Notes: a model not told the origin generated them from the letters alone. A stretch of 64,000 nt of DNA from Thermothielavioides terrestris NRRL 8126 (GCF_000226115.1 NC_016459.1:3602501-3666500), one strand, 5' to 3'. Shown: positions 1 to 12,928, counted from the stretch's first letter. Translations and numbers: made by a program.

Positions 1-2126
1 AGCAACAGCCGCAACGAATTGGTGCCTTGCATGCCATTATACGCTCCAGGAAGGCGCTGCTGGAGGGGAGTGGCTCTTTCTTCGGTGGTCCGGACGCGTT
101 CGGAGTTGGGAAGGGGAAGGACCGGCCGGATGCGCTGCACCTGCGGGATGCCCCGTGGTTAAGTCCGGATGCGACCTCGGGCTGCGCCTGCACCTGCTTC
201 GAAACACGGCGACTGGCCACTTCTCAGATTCAGGTACCTTACTGGTTACCAGCAGAGAAATGTTAAGACAAACGACCGTTTTGGTGCGTGTCATTGAAGC
301 AAAGCCCAACCCACACCCGCACTCCTCCGACAACGGCCGGGCCGGTGCGTACACGAGTTACATCGGTCCCGTCGATCGACCGCCATACGGATCCGGGGCA
401 ATCCTTTCGGGGCCGGCCATGAGCTCAGATGTGACATGCCCCAACTGTAGTGGATGTTCTCGCCAACGGTCCGGTCTGCCAAGATGCCTACCTGGTGCCT
501 CGGCACCCAACTCCTTCACACCGAACAAACCCTTCGCTGATCCTGTCGCCTACCTGTCCCCCAACATCTGCGCCTTCGAAACTTGCCGTGTCCCCGCCGG
601 CGAATAAATGGATTCCAGAAAGAGCCATTCCCGCTCTATCTTTGTTTACAGTAAGTTACGCATGAGGTCCCTGTTTGCTCAACGTAGCTTCCGTGGAAAA
701 AAGATCCGAAAGAACCAATTCCGCCAAATCGACGCATAGCCAGCGCCATTTGATAGCGAGCATCGCCCATCAGGTGTGTCCAGGGAGCGGCATGCGGGGG
801 ACTCGAGAAAGTGCCTTCTTCACCAACCAAAACCTGGGTAGGGCTCCCGATGGCTCAGATCCACCCAACTCAACTCGACGCAATCCGGCTTATTGGCAAT
901 CAAATCTGGCCCTTCACAGTAGATTTAAGTTGTTTCGAACTGACTGGCTGCCAGGACCGCAAGATGCGTCCCAGCCTTGTATCCAGCCACCGCAGCCATT
1001 ACCACCCGGCCTGTTGTTCTCCAGGCTTAGCAACAATCGGAGCCAATTAGCAAGAGAGACGTATCGTATTACGACGACTTTAGCCGAGCTAACCGACTTC
1101 ATTGACGACGAAATGACCGATTACAAATTCCACCCACTAAATTATCGTCACGATGCACGCAGTTCCACCCAAATCGAGCCTCATATCTGACTTGATTGAG
1201 CTGTTGAGACCTAGTGACTTGGGTATTCGGTATCCAGCCCACCTTGTTCCGTTCTGTGGGACAGGTGCAGGACTCGGCACCACCTGCTGACCTATCCAAC
1301 GAGAAAAGAGAAAACTCCGGACGTTGGTCTCACAGAAGTGATCAACCTTGAAGCATCTGTCAAGCCCTCCAGCAGGGTGGAGGGAGGTGACCCCGGCTGG
1401 GCGATGGAGCCATGGAGCCGCGCGCGAACTGCCAGGGTCTCTCGCCTTGGGTTTCAGCTCTGGTTCAGCGACAGGGTTTTGTGGGATTCGGTGGGGTCCG
1501 AACCAACAGGGGCGGCGCTCAGGGGACATTGGCTGACGTCAGGTGGGTCCAGTCAGCAAAGTGGATTTGGCCAAGTTCGGCCTGCAGCGGTGGGCTAAGC
1601 CAACCGTGGCCGGCCGCCTCGGTGGTCGCCTGGGTAACAGAGACGCCCAGCGCAAGTAAACAAGAAGTGCGGCGCAACGATCAGGGTCGTTCGTCCGCTC
1701 CCGCATCCCAGCACAGCGAGCCATCACATCATCCATCTTTTGGGGAAATCTCCCGCAGGGCTCTTTTCCGTGCTCGAGTATCTTCAAAAGGGATCACTCG
1801 ACCGCCTTGACAAAGACCGTCTGCTAGCCCGAGAGGCTCCCCTCCGCGACCCCCTTCCAACCTACATAAAAGAGCTTGCGCAAATCGTTCCTCAGTGAGC
1901 GCAACAATATCAACCCTGCTGCCCGGCCGCCTGGCTTGCGCTGCGTGAGGTGCGCTCCATCCAACCTCGAGAAGACGGAGCACAGGGGAATGCGAAGGGG
2001 ACCGGAGAGGCTGACACAGGCATTGCTGCAGTCTCGGAACCATATCGACCAACGCTCTTGAAGCGCGACAAATACGACATCGACGACAACAGCCTTCTCT
2101 TTCCGAACTCGACTTCTGCATTATCA
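1..2126. other. Intergenic / 5' flank of the zinc-finger gene
   Basis: No frame on either strand gives a recognisable protein here. Open frames are short, use mixed codons and mostly begin at non-ATG codons. The last several hundred bases probably hold the promoter and a long 5' leader of the downstream regulator, because the first in-frame ATG of that gene is only reached at 2127. I see no tRNA, repeat or clear core promoter. Confidence 0.6.
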
Positions 2127-4303
2127 ATGCTGTCAAATCCACCTGCCATGAGCGGGCTTCACTCGCGACAACGCCAGCATCGGCGGCAGAACTCCACGCC
2201 CTCCGCCTTTGAAGCAGTGAAGATTGCCCCGCTACCCAAGCTCCAGCAACGACCGCCAACGGCCCACAGGCGAGGTCTTAGCTTGGACACGCGGCAACAG
2301 CAATCCGTCTCGACAACACCTGCGACGCCGAGGCGGGACCATTCGGCGGTAAGTATCACGACAAATAACCCAGGATCAGCCACGACACCACAGCATATAT
2401 TGCAAGTAGCGCAGCAGCAACGCACAGCACGCCCGGGCCCCAACCTGCCCAACTTCACCGACCGAGACGACGGCGACTCCTTCCTGCTGTCACCTCAGGT
2501 CTCGCTTAGAAGCCAGCACTTCGCTGGCGGAGTGCCAATAACCGACGATCATTGCCTGTCGATGGATACATTTCCCGGGTCTCTCGCAATATTCGAGAAG
2601 GGAACGAATCTAGTCGACTCCGCCCAGTGTTCGGCCGATCTCGATTTCTTCACTTCCCAAAGCGCGCTGTCCACGCCCACCCTCATGACCTTCCCAGACG
2701 CCAGTCCCGCTGGATCGGTTGAGGGCTGGACTTCGGAGAGCGACACAGCGAGCACTCACTCGCGACGGGCCTCCCGGCGGATAAGCAACGGGATTCTGGA
2801 CAAGGTTGCCAAATTTGAAGCCTTGGGAAGCGGTCTCGATGTCCCGTTGCAGAGGCCATGCACTCCCAGCAGCCAGACTGGGATAGGTATGAGATAGAAG
2901 GCTCGCTGTGCCCACGTTTGACATTGCTGACAACAGGCGTAGCCTCTTCTCCACAGACTCCAGTCCTCACCCCGGTCAAGGTAGAAGCCACCTATATCCA
3001 GCCTCCGAACAGGTTCTCAGCCGACTACGACGAATCCATGGAGGAGACACTCAAGCCGGTCAAGAGCAACAGGTCCAACAATCGCAACTCGGGCATTTTC
3101 CAGGAGCTGCGCCAGCAGGCAGAGGCCATGGCCCGGACTCCGCCGCGTGCCAACAGCATCCCCATGGCGATGAACCAGGTGCCTGGGACGCCAGAGTTCA
3201 TGAACATGCGCAACATCAGCGCCGAGTTCAAGAAGATTGAGCGTGCCTTTGGCATGTCCAGCGGCCCGCTGGAAATGCCCGCGACGATCCTACCGAACGT
3301 GGGGCAGCCGGGAGCTTTCGGCAACAAGCCATCTCTACAACCCTCTGTCAAGTTCGACTCAGGGGAACCCAATGCCATTGGTGCACGTCCACCAAGCAGT
3401 GCGACACCGTCTCGGCGCAGCTCCCCACACCGGCGGACGCAGTCAGTTGCTTCCATGACCAGCGCTGCTAGTATTGCCGACATCAACATCGAGGAGACCA
3501 GGACGGAAACCGGAGTCACGCTCGAGGACATCGCCGCCTTCATCCAAGGACCGGACCCGGAAACGGGCAAGTGGGTGTGCCTGTACGAGAACTGCAACAA
3601 GCCGTTCGGCCGGAAAGAGAATATCAAGAGTCACGTCCAGACACATCTCAACGACCGTCAGTACCGGTGTCCGACGTGCAAAAAGTGCTTCGTGCGCCAG
3701 CACGACCTGAAGCGGCATGCGAAAATCCACACTGGCATCAAACCCTACCCCTGCCAGTGCGGCCAAAGTTTCGCTCGCCACGACGCGCTCACGCGACACC
3801 GACAGCGTGGCATGTGCATCGGGGCGTACGACGGAATCGTCCGCAAAGTGGCGAAGCGAGGCCGGCCGAAGAAGATCCGGCCGGACATGGAGGAACGGCG
3901 CGACAAGGCAGAGCGCACGCGGCGCAAGAACAAGCTGACCTCGGCCGGCTCGGCCAGCAGCCAGTCCGGATACTCCGACAGCTCGGCCGCCAACTCTCCC
4001 CACAACGACTTCGACGGCCTGCTCGACGAGGACCCGTTCCCCGGCATCGCCGAGACGGCCATGCTCTCCCTCGCCAGCACGCCACCCGTAACCATGAACC
4101 CCACCGACCTCAGCGTCTCCAGCGCTCCCATGTCCAGCACCACCATCGCCGAAGCCTTCACCGCCCTATCACCCTCCGCAATGAGCGACTACTCCCACCC
4201 GTCCCACACCTCCGCCTCCCACCTCTCCCTGGTCAACTCCCCGGCGCCAAGCCACGCCACCCTCAACCTCCACCTCCCACCCCCGGCCCAACACGAACAC
4301 CAG

Positions 4304-4335
<32 letters not shown>

Positions 4336-4939
4336 AGAATACCACCACGCCCCGCCATCCCCAGCGAAGAGCATCACCTCCCACCACCCCCACCACCCCC
4401 ACCAGCAGCACCAAGCCTACACGCCAGTCCCCGGCACGCCGCCAGGCCTCTCCTCAACAAGCTCCCCGCCCCCGACAGGCTCCAGCGCGCGGTTCTTCGA
4501 GCTCGAGGGCGCGGAGCCGGAGACGCAGCACGCGCGCGTACCCGACGAGGACCATCTCGAGCCGGGCAACAGCAGCGTGCTGTCGGACGCGAGCAGCATC
4601 GGGCTGGGCACGACGGTGGCGGCGCGGGCCGCGGCCGACGCGCTGCCCGCCGACCAGCAGCAGCACCAGCTGCAGCTGCTGCTGGGTGGTGGTGGCGGCG
4701 GCTGCGGCGGCGATGACGAGGAGGAGCTGTTCCTGCAGTTTGCGGAGAGCGGGCTGGTCAGTTTGGATCATGCGTCGTTTGTGCTGGGCGGCGGCAAGTT
4801 TGAGAAAGCTGCTGGTGGTGGTGGGGTGGGGGCTGGTGTGAGTGTGGGTGTGGGTGTGGGTGGTGGAGGCGGGGATGATGAGTTTGATCCGGTCAGTATG
4901 TTTACAAATGGGGATGATTTGTATTTTGGGACTGTCTGA
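2127..4939 (+). CDS. Swi5/Ace2-like C2H2 zinc-finger transcription factor
   Basis: Exons 2127..2886 and 2937..4939 join through a 50-nt phase-1 intron (GTATGA donor, CTGAC branch, CAG acceptor) to give 920 aa. The open frame extends upstream of 2127 but contains no ATG, so 2127 (MLSNPPAMSG) is the chosen start. Three tandem fingers lie at about residues 466-547. The first two are ordinary C2H2 fingers. The third has the compressed CxC spacing and final Cys (CQCGQ...RHRQRGMC) seen in yeast Swi5/Ace2, followed by an AT-hook-like KRGRPKK basic patch. Swi5/Ace2 factors drive late-M/G1 genes for daughter-cell separation and cell-wall remodelling, and a similar nuclear role is inferred. The rest is low complexity: Ser/Pro-rich N-terminus, a poly-Gln run near residue 710, His/Pro repeats, and acidic and Gly/Val-rich C-terminal tracts. 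The target genes in this fungus are unknown. Confidence 0.85.
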
Positions 4940-6375
4940 TGCTCTCTCGGGCTCGCTTGGAGTGGGGGCTGGTGTTGGATTGCTTGTTCGTTTGGGTTTT
5001 TTTTCTTTGGTTTAGACTGGCCCTGTCTCATGAGATCGGGCTATCGGTGACGATTTTGTGTTTTCATTCTCTCGGGAGGCTGCTACACGGCTGCTTGCTG
5101 TGCGGCAGACTCCCCCTGGTGACGTGTCAGTCGCCGGATTATTTTGTATGGGGGGACCACGGGCGACTGTGGTGGAGGTCAGGCATGCGTTGGATACAGA
5201 ATGCAGGGCTCTGTAAAACTAGGCTGGGTCATTCTGTTCTGGGAGTTGGGTAGGGCTTGTTGGATGCTGGATGATGCCACAGCGGGGAATGGGTATAGGC
5301 TGCTTGGTTTATTTTCTTTGTCAATTCTTTCCTCTGTTACAAGTTTTCATGAGAGAAATGGGAGAATCGACGAGGATGATTCCGTCACCGCATTGAGGAG
5401 TTTTGCTAAGCAAGGAAGGACTGTCCTAGTGCCTACAGTCGTACACTGGGGCGCAGAATGCCTATCTGGCCATGCAGGTGTCATCACGATACGTCAATAG
5501 ATCGAGCTCCCCACACAATAACTACCCATGCTCTTCATCCCTCAGTGAAACCTCACGGAAATACCATCTGAGCCGACCAGTCTTCTTCGACCCAGCGCCG
5601 CTGAACTTCATCCCACTTGTCTCAAGCCCCCTGCCTTAGCTTTTCCGACCGAGCGTCGTATGCCGCCCGATCCTCCCCGCTGAGAGCCTCACAACGCCGC
5701 CTAACCTCGCTTGCCACCACATCCTTTTGAACGCCCCACACATCCTCGAGCTTCTTTCCCGGATGCTGGGCTGTTTGATCCCGATAGATCAGCCCGAACG
5801 GCTTAAAATCTGCCTGGATTCACATACAACGGCCTCATCTTCTCGCCGTCTTAGCGCACCGAGTCCCTCGTGAACGGCCATATTGCCGTGAATACTCGGC
5901 AGTTCACAGCCGCACCAGCAGTGGCTGCATCAGAGAGCACTGCATCGATGTCATGGTGAAGACGTTGATTGGCTTTGCTGCCATTACACTGCTGCCGGCG
6001 TTGGCACTGAAGTGCGTGTCGTCGATGTTCGACAGTGGCTCACAGTCGTCACTATCCCGTCCAGAAATCATGACCAACCCTCCAGCGTCCAGTCTCAATG
6101 CTCGATTGGATTCTGCCCATCTCGCCCTCAAACTTGCTCGCGCCTGGGAGCTAGGACCCATCATGATGGAGGCCTCGCAGCTTCACAGCCCGTAGTAATG
6201 TCTAGAGCATGTAACAACAATGGCCCGTTTCCACATGTGGCCATTACTTCAGAAAATCTGTTTGATGTCGAGATTCTACCTACATAATCGCGGCCGGCAG
6301 CAAAAGAACGTACAAGCACTGATGGAGTAGGATCAATTGCCTTCAGACCGCCCTTCAACTGTCCCTGATAAGCTC
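4940..6375. other. Intergenic region between convergent genes
   Basis: This separates the 3' ends of the zinc-finger gene (+) and the ketosamine-kinase gene (-). The first ~700 bases are T/G-rich, as in a 3' UTR, and show no coding signal. On the minus strand at about 5622-6164 there is a decayed coding stretch, listed separately. Nothing else is recognised. Confidence 0.5.
5622..6164 (-). pseudogene. Decayed coding fragment of unknown family
   Basis: Read on the minus strand, this interval gives protein-like sequence that jumps frame. One segment (6164 to about 5945) passes through VMAAKPINVFTM. A second frame continues with NCRVFTAIWPFTRDSVR, then a TAA, then DGEKMRPLYVN. A third frame runs DFKPFGLIYRD, KKLEDVWGVQKDVV and ends ...SEKLRQGA at a TGA (5622-5624). 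The breaks look like one in-frame stop plus at least two small indels. The order, the codon use and the natural end suggest the C-terminal part of a former gene. I do not recognise the family. No intact homologue is present in the window. Confidence 0.4.
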
Positions 6376-7469
6376 TCAGGAGACGTACTTATTGATGAGG
6401 TAATTCAGCTCGTTCAAAGCCCGCTGCCGCGTCACGGACCCAGGAAAATGCGCCGAATTGATGAGCAACGTCTCGACTGCGTACAATCGACCTCTGTCCT
6501 CAAACTCGTTGGTGGGCTCGCTCTTCGGGAAGTTTTCGAGGTATTCAAGACGGTATGCCTCCTCCGTCATGTTGTGATGCTCGCACCTCCAGATAGCAAT
6601 CTCTTTCTCGTTGTGAGCGTAGTACGAGCAGGCATCGAAGATATATACCTCTCCCGTCCGCTGGTCCGTGCCAATATTCGATTCCCAGAGGTCCCCGTGA
6701 ATCAGGCATGGCTTGATGGTCCGGCCGTTGGCTGTGAGCGGATCCAGCAGTCGAGGAATCAGCTTGTCAAAGGTAACCTGCATGGCATCGTCCAGCTCTT
6801 TCCAAAAACCGTTCACTTCGACATCGAGTTTATAGACGTCACGAACAAGTCTTGTGAAGAAAGACGTCCAGTTGCTGTCCCATGTCGTGTTGAGAGGAAG
6901 CTTCCCATCGAAGGTAGTGCAGTGGAAGCCGAATTTACCCGTTGGAGACTGACTCATTTTGTGCAACTCGGCTAGCTTCTTGCCCAGGCGCTCCGGGTTT
7001 GGGAGCTCGTGGTTGATTGGAAGATAGTCGCAGATAAAGAAGTATGCGTTCTCGTCCTTGCATTTCCCGTACCCACGCGGTTGTGGTGCGATGCTCGGTA
7101 ATGTGTTGTATATCTCAGACATGGCCATGTATTCTCCAAGCACTCGCTGTTCGGCGTCTTCGGCTCTCAGAATCTGTTGCGACCCGCCACATGATTAGCA
7201 TCGCCACGGACACTATTCCGGACTCGTCTTCAGATAAAATATTCCACTTCTCACCTTGAGAAAGTAGTCCCTCCGGGAGCCGTCGGCAGTTTCCGTTTTA
7301 ATCTGCGCGGTTGAAGCCCAGAGTGACGAGCCATATTTCACGGCGGCCAGCACCCGGCTCTCCTTCGGCAATGCTACACATCACCGTGTCATTAGGATAC
7401 AGCGATAGAGTAAGCTGTGTCAAGCGTTTACTCACCCTCTAGGATGGCCGTGTCCAGCGCTACGTCCAT
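6376..7469 (-). CDS. Fructosamine/ketosamine-3-kinase family protein
   Basis: There are three exons: 7436..7469, 7255..7373 and 6376..7173 (316 aa). Both introns have GTGAG donors, and splicing restores a continuous kinase fold beginning MDVALDTAILEALPKESRV. Family hallmarks are the N-lobe region WASTAQIKTETADGSRRDYF with the putative ATP-binding Lys (...YFLKILRAED), the catalytic loop LIHGDLWESNIG and the metal-binding segment IFDACSYYAHNEKE. Enzymes of this family phosphorylate the sugar of glycated (ketoamine or ribulosamine) lysines, destabilising the adduct and repairing proteins. Length matches the family (about 300-310 aa). No signal peptide is visible, so it is probably cytosolic. It lies head to head with the NLR gene, 486 bp apart, possibly sharing a control region. 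Fungal paralogues often have unknown substrates, so the exact acceptor is not assigned. Confidence 0.85.
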
Positions 7470-7955
7470 GGCTTGGCCAAACGACTGAATGTCGAAATGG
7501 CGGAAATGCTGAAGCAGGCTCGTAGCTTCAACGCCGCCAACGGCCTGGAAGAGATGTGGGGATTCTCGGACTGATAGTCATTCACGCACATCAGGTCGTC
7601 AGGCTTTGAAGGCGGCATAGTTGGCGCTTGAGCTGCATCTCTGACAGGCTCACAAGATGCCGGCAATGCAATGACCAGGGGGTTGCATCGACCGCGGTGT
7701 GGGGAATTTTCAACGCTGCATGCTGACTGGTGAGCCTAACGGAGCCCCGAATCTTGCCCAAGACGAGAGCGGCTCCGCGGCGTGCCCGTGTCCCAAATCT
7801 CGGAGCCCCAGCTGTTCACCACCAGGTTCAAGGCCTCCGGCTTGGACATACGCACCCTGGTATCCGCGGTGTTTTGGAACAGTCTCTGCACGATGGTAAA
7901 CGCACCCTCCAGGTCTTATTCCGTCCAAGGGCCCTAGGTAGAAGGAACACTGCTG
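7470..7955. promoter_or_regulatory. Divergent intergenic region, ketosamine kinase / NLR
   Basis: These 486 bp separate two divergent start codons and must contain both promoters or leaders. I see no clear TATA box. One plus-strand frame reads ...KASGLDIRTLVSAVFWNS before stopping just ahead of 7956, which could be part of an unrecognised upstream exon of the NLR. Confidence 0.4.
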
Positions 7956-10900
7956 ATGGCCGCTGTTACACAGTGGAGGCGCTTCAGGCACGGCAGGAGC
8001 ATCGACGGCGCCCTGGCCCAAAACTCGTCTGCGCCCGCACGGGTGGAGGAAAGACCGTCTTTGCCTCCCTATGAGCCATCATCGGAGCGTCCACAACAGC
8101 AAACGCTGCCGCCAAGCTGGAGCTTGAAGGTTGAAACTGGCGTGCCTCCCCCAGCCCATCACTCCTCAGCCCTCTCCGATATACACGACCAGCTGGATTT
8201 GCCTCCCCAGCGACGACGCTCGTGGGATCGAAGAGATGACCCGCTCGGTCTCTTGGTGCTTCACACACCACCGGAACGCACGGTCGACATTGTGTTCATC
8301 CATGGCCTAGGCGGGTCGAGTCTGCAGAGCTGGTGCCGCGATAGGGACCTGAACAAGCTGTGGCCCAAACTCTGGCTTCCTGACGACCTGCCAACTGCCC
8401 GCGTCCTCACGTTCGGATACAACGCACATTTCTCCTCCAAACAGGAGCAAGCGACATCCACTATCGGTGACTTTGCAAATGACCTCCTGTTTCGGATGAA
8501 GTACGGCGAGAACACCCCTGAGCGTCTGGGCCAGGTGCCCATAATCTTTGTTGCACACTCGATGGGCGGCCTAGTGTTCAAGAAGGCCTTCGTGCAGGGG
8601 CACCTCAACCCGGAATTCAACGAGATCGTGTCCATGATCAAGGCCGTCTTGTTTTTGGCAACACCTCACCGAGGGACAGACCTCGCTGAGACGCTGAGCA
8701 AACTACTCTCCACCTCTTTCTTCGGCCATTCACTAAAGAAGTACGTGACGGAGCTGGCCCGGAGAAGCCCCACGATCGACGAGCTCAATGAGGCCTTCCG
8801 GCATCGTGCCTCGAAGCTACAGATATTTTCCTTCTACGAAACCATGACCACTACCGCCGGTCCCATGTCGCTGATGATTGTCGACAAGTCCACTGCTGTC
8901 ATGGGCTACCCGAACGAGACCCCAGCACCACTGGCCGCCAATCATCACGACGTATGCAAGTTTACGAGCGCGAGTGATCCCAATTATGCCTCGGTCGTTG
9001 GGGCTCTCCGCAGCCTCGCCAGCTCCATCTGTTCCCCAGTCGGGGATGTGCCTCCAAGCAGGACCTCCAACACGTGGCTGAGTTGTTGGGAGTGGCCGGT
9101 CCGCCGGAAGAAGATCTCGCTCTGGGGCGTTCTGCGGTGAAGGAGGGTACCTGTGAGGGCTTTCTGGCGAGCGAAGAGGTGGACAGCTGGCTCCATTCAA
9201 CGTCACAGCGGGTTCTCTGGGTGCATGCTCAGCCCGGTGGCGGGAAGTCGACTCTCTGTTCCTTCGTGATCCAACGACTCCTGGATGACGGCCACCGTTG
9301 CGCCTACTTCTTCTTCAAATTCGGCCAACGCGATAAACAATCAACGAGCAGTATGCTGCGATCTCTTGCGTACCAGACAGCCCACGAGTTACCAGCCTTT
9401 CGTCGATCGCTGGTAGACCTAGCAAGGTCAGGGGTCCGTCTCTCCAAAGCCGACTCTGGAGTGGTGTGGGACAAAGTTTACTCATCCATGCCTGGCAATC
9501 TCAGAACGGACAAAACCATTTACTGGGTCATTGATGGACTTGATGAGGCAGAATCCAGCAGGCGGGTGGTTGAACTGCTATCTCGCGCAGCTGAGTTGGA
9601 GAGTCATCTCCACATCCTCGTGTTCAGTCGGGCACTTCCCAGTATCAACCAGGCGTTCCAGCTGGCAAGGAGAAAGATCTCGATTGCCGACATGCCATTG
9701 CCGGACAATCAACAAGATATTCGCCTGATGGTGGCCGAAGAGATTGAATACCTCCTTTCCGGTGAGGACTTCAAGGCCAAAGCTGTGGATGAAATCGTTG
9801 CTCGATCTCAGGGCAACTTCCTCTGGGCCAGCCTTGTTACCAAGCAAGTGGTCAAGTGCCACCGAGAGGACGAGGTCAGGCGAGTTCTGGAGTCAACGCC
9901 GGACGGCATGCACGGCCTTTACGATCGTATGATGGACGCCATCAAGAATCTCGAGACCGACGAAGACAAAGCACTGGCTAAAAAGCTATTGACATGGGCT
10001 ATGTACTCCAAGACACCGGTTACTGTCGAGGAGCTGGCGGAAGTGTATCCCGCAGAGCTCGGCTCCATCATGAACATCAGTCACACCGCCAGCCAGGTGT
10101 GCGGCCAGTTTGTGGTGGTAAACCCAGAAGGTCGAGTAACGCTTGTTCATCACTCCGCCCGAGAGTACCTAAGAAGGACCAACTGTGGGCCATTCGCCCT
10201 GGACCCGGTATACGCAAACGAAGAGATCCTGAGCAAATGTCTTGCGATACTCTGCGACAAAGGCCTGAGACGGAAGCTTCAGATGCTCAAAGTGCCCCAG
10301 TTCCTCCTTTACGCCTCTACGTCCTGGGCGGCACATCTCGAGGAGAGCTCGCCGGATTCGAAACAAATCCTGGACGCGCTGGTCAGGTTCTTTAGCGGGC
10401 CGTATCCGCTCGCTTGGATCCAGTATCTCGCCATGAGTGGCCGTCTATCGGAGCTCTTTGGCGCCTCCCGGAGACTCACTTCATATGTGCGCAATCGCAA
10501 TCAGGCAGACTCGGACAAGTCGCCCATGCTCCAGCGGCTGACAGACCTCTCTCTTCTCGAGACGTGGGCTGTTGACTTGATGAGGCTGCCAACAAAGTTC
10601 GGCCGCCATCTCTCCGAGTCCCCAGCGCTGATTTACCAATGCATCCCTGCGCTCAGTCCAGCCTCCTCCATCATTCATCGGAAGTTCGGAGAGAACCCTG
10701 CCGCAACTCTGTCCGTTTCTGGGCTGTCGAACGCGGAGTGGGATGACTGCCTCGCGCGTGTATCCGGGGGCACCGGCAGAGCCCTTCTCGTTGCCGCCTC
10801 TCCGCTGTACCTGGCTGTAGTCAGCGATGAGCCCAGAGGTACCATCACAGTCTGGGAGACCGACCTCTTTGAGGAACGCCGAGCCTTCTTCCTCGGCGAA

Positions 10901-12928
10901 CACATCTGGGCCTTGGCGTTCAACAATTCTGGTTCGCTCTTAGCTTGTTATGCCTCCTCCCGGACGCATGTCTGGAAGGTTGCCGACTGGTCGCTTGAAA
11001 TCTCAGCCGACAATCCACGGCGAGAGCGAGCCATCGAGTTTAAATTCGATGAGAATGACTCTCTCATGATGGTCTCAGACTTGAGAAGAGTACACCGACT
11101 ACACACCCGCCATTCTGGGCAAGGACCAACAATATGGGAGCGGCTTGACCAGGGGTTGCTCAACGAACCGGGGGTTCCTAAAGGCGTGTTCCTCGGTACG
11201 CCATCCTCCGTGGCATTCAACAGCGACTGCACACAAATTGCGGTCGCATATCGTTCGTTCCCCCTGTCCGTTTGGACCGTGGAGGCTCCCCGAATGGTTG
11301 CGCGGCTCATGAAGAAAACTAAGCACGGCCGGTCTCCCGTAATCTCGTACACGGGCACCAACAAGATTGTATGGCACCCCTCCGGAACCTACATCCTCGG
11401 CATCTTCGGCCAGATACTCAAGTGGAGTCCGGAAGACGACACGTATGAGGAAGCCAAAAGAGTGACAGGCGTCGACCCTCACGAACTTGCGTGCAGCCCC
11501 GATGGCCGCGTCTTTGTCACATCGGATGTCCAGGGTTACATCAAGATTTACGATTTCTCATCCATGTCACTCATTTACAAGCTGAGTTCCGAGGACCGCA
11601 TTGAGCAGATCCTTTTTAGCCCGGATAGCAACCGATTCTATGACCTTCGAGGGTCGTATTGCAATGTCTGGGAGCCAAACTGTCTTCTCAGGCTTGCCGA
11701 TGCGTCGCCTGAGCAGATCAGCGACACCGACAGCGCCGCCGAAGACGACTTTTGGTCTGCCACGGGAGAGAGTCTCGGTACGCCTACATCATTCCCAGCC
11801 TCTGAGAGCCACGTGGAGAGCAAACCTGCGATAATGGCTGTCAGTTCTGGACGAGGACCCAACGGCTTATTCGTTGCAACTGCCAACTCGGCTGGCTCAA
11901 TCAGCATCTATGATGCTGTGGGTAGGAGGCAATATGAGATCGCCAAGGCGAGGTTCGGGACGACTGCCAATATCCTCGCCTGGAGCCCGAAGTATGACCG
12001 GCTTGCACATGTTCTGTCTGGCGGAGCCACCTGTGTCAGGTCTGTAGGTGTTGACTACGCCAGCGGGAGGTTGTTGTCCACCGAGGTTGTGTACTCGGAG
12101 GAATTGTCACCCACGAGCCGTGGGCTGACCCGTCAGCTCTTGTTCGATGGTACAGGCGGCCGGCTATTAGTGTGCGGCACGAAGGCCTGCCAAGTTCTCT
12201 CCTTGCCCGATGGAGTGGTCTTGGCCGAACACCAGCTCCCGCATGATGATGACAAACCTGAGGAGTTGAAATGGCACCGACACAACACTGAGCCCCAACA
12301 CGTCCTGTGCTTTTCAGCAAGCTCGGTGACAGTTTTCTCCTGGAACGACCTCAAGCCCCAGATCTCCATATCGCTGGAGCTCTCGAATCCCGACGCAAAG
12401 GATGACGACCCCCTACCCGTCACTATCGACGCCATTCTCGACAGCTACAGCCCCCGCTTCTTACTCCTTCGTACCTTTACCATGGTGTACAACCGCAGAC
12501 ATTATGGCTTCTGCGTGCTCCCGACCACACACATCTGTGCTCGCACCCCGCCACCCTCGACGTCCACGTCGACGCCAACAGAGCAGGATTCATCTACATC
12601 ATCCACAGCCATCGAGATCAAGCCCATCCTGCTACCTCCGGCTCTGACATCGACCGTTGCCCACGCGATCGGCATCCTCCCAGACGGCCGCCTCGTGTTC
12701 CTCGACCGCGCCCTGTGGGTCTGCACCACCGGGCTGTCACCCACAGATACCACAACACCGACAACGGAGAACCCCAAGCCGGACGTGAGGCGACATTTCT
12801 TTGTGCCGCACGACTGGGTGACGACGCAGGGACTGCGACTGTGCAGGTTGCTGCGCGACGGGGCCGTCTTGGTGCCCAGCAAGGGGGAGGTGGCGATTAT
12901 GAGGGGGGACTTGGTGATTGATTTCTAG
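7956..12928 (+). CDS. NLR-type STAND protein: SesB-like alpha/beta hydrolase - NACHT - WD40-like
   Basis: Two overlapping frames form one architecture. The first (7956 to about 9060) has a disordered N-terminus, then a SesB/DUF676-type hydrolase: VDIVFIHGLGGSS at about residue 110, nucleophile in VAHSMGG (Ser about 202) and a late NHHD histidine near 330. The second (from about 9062, stop 12926-12928) starts DLQHVAELLGVAGPPEEDL, the usual linker into NACHT. It has Walker A AQPGGGKST, Walker B YWVIDGLDE and a long C-terminus of divergent WD40-like blades (for example HELACSPDGRVFVTS and VKIYDF-like strands). Total is about 1,650 aa. Fungal NLRs of this type act in nonself recognition and regulated cell death; the hydrolase would be the effector and the repeats the sensor. 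The frame change near 9040-9062 has no convincing intron: candidate GT-AG pairs of correct phase are 14, 23, 35, 65 or 68 nt with weak donors. A frameshift is equally possible. The start ATG at 7956 is the first in frame. Confidence 0.8.

Noticed and set aside
1950..2126. Upstream extension of the zinc-finger gene frame
   Set aside because: The frame begins at GTG and has no ATG before 2127; a nuclear fungal gene should not start there.
9048..9061. 14-nt GT-AG interval as an intron of the NLR gene
   Set aside because: It has correct phase but is far too short for spliceosomal removal; kept only as one of several unresolved possibilities.
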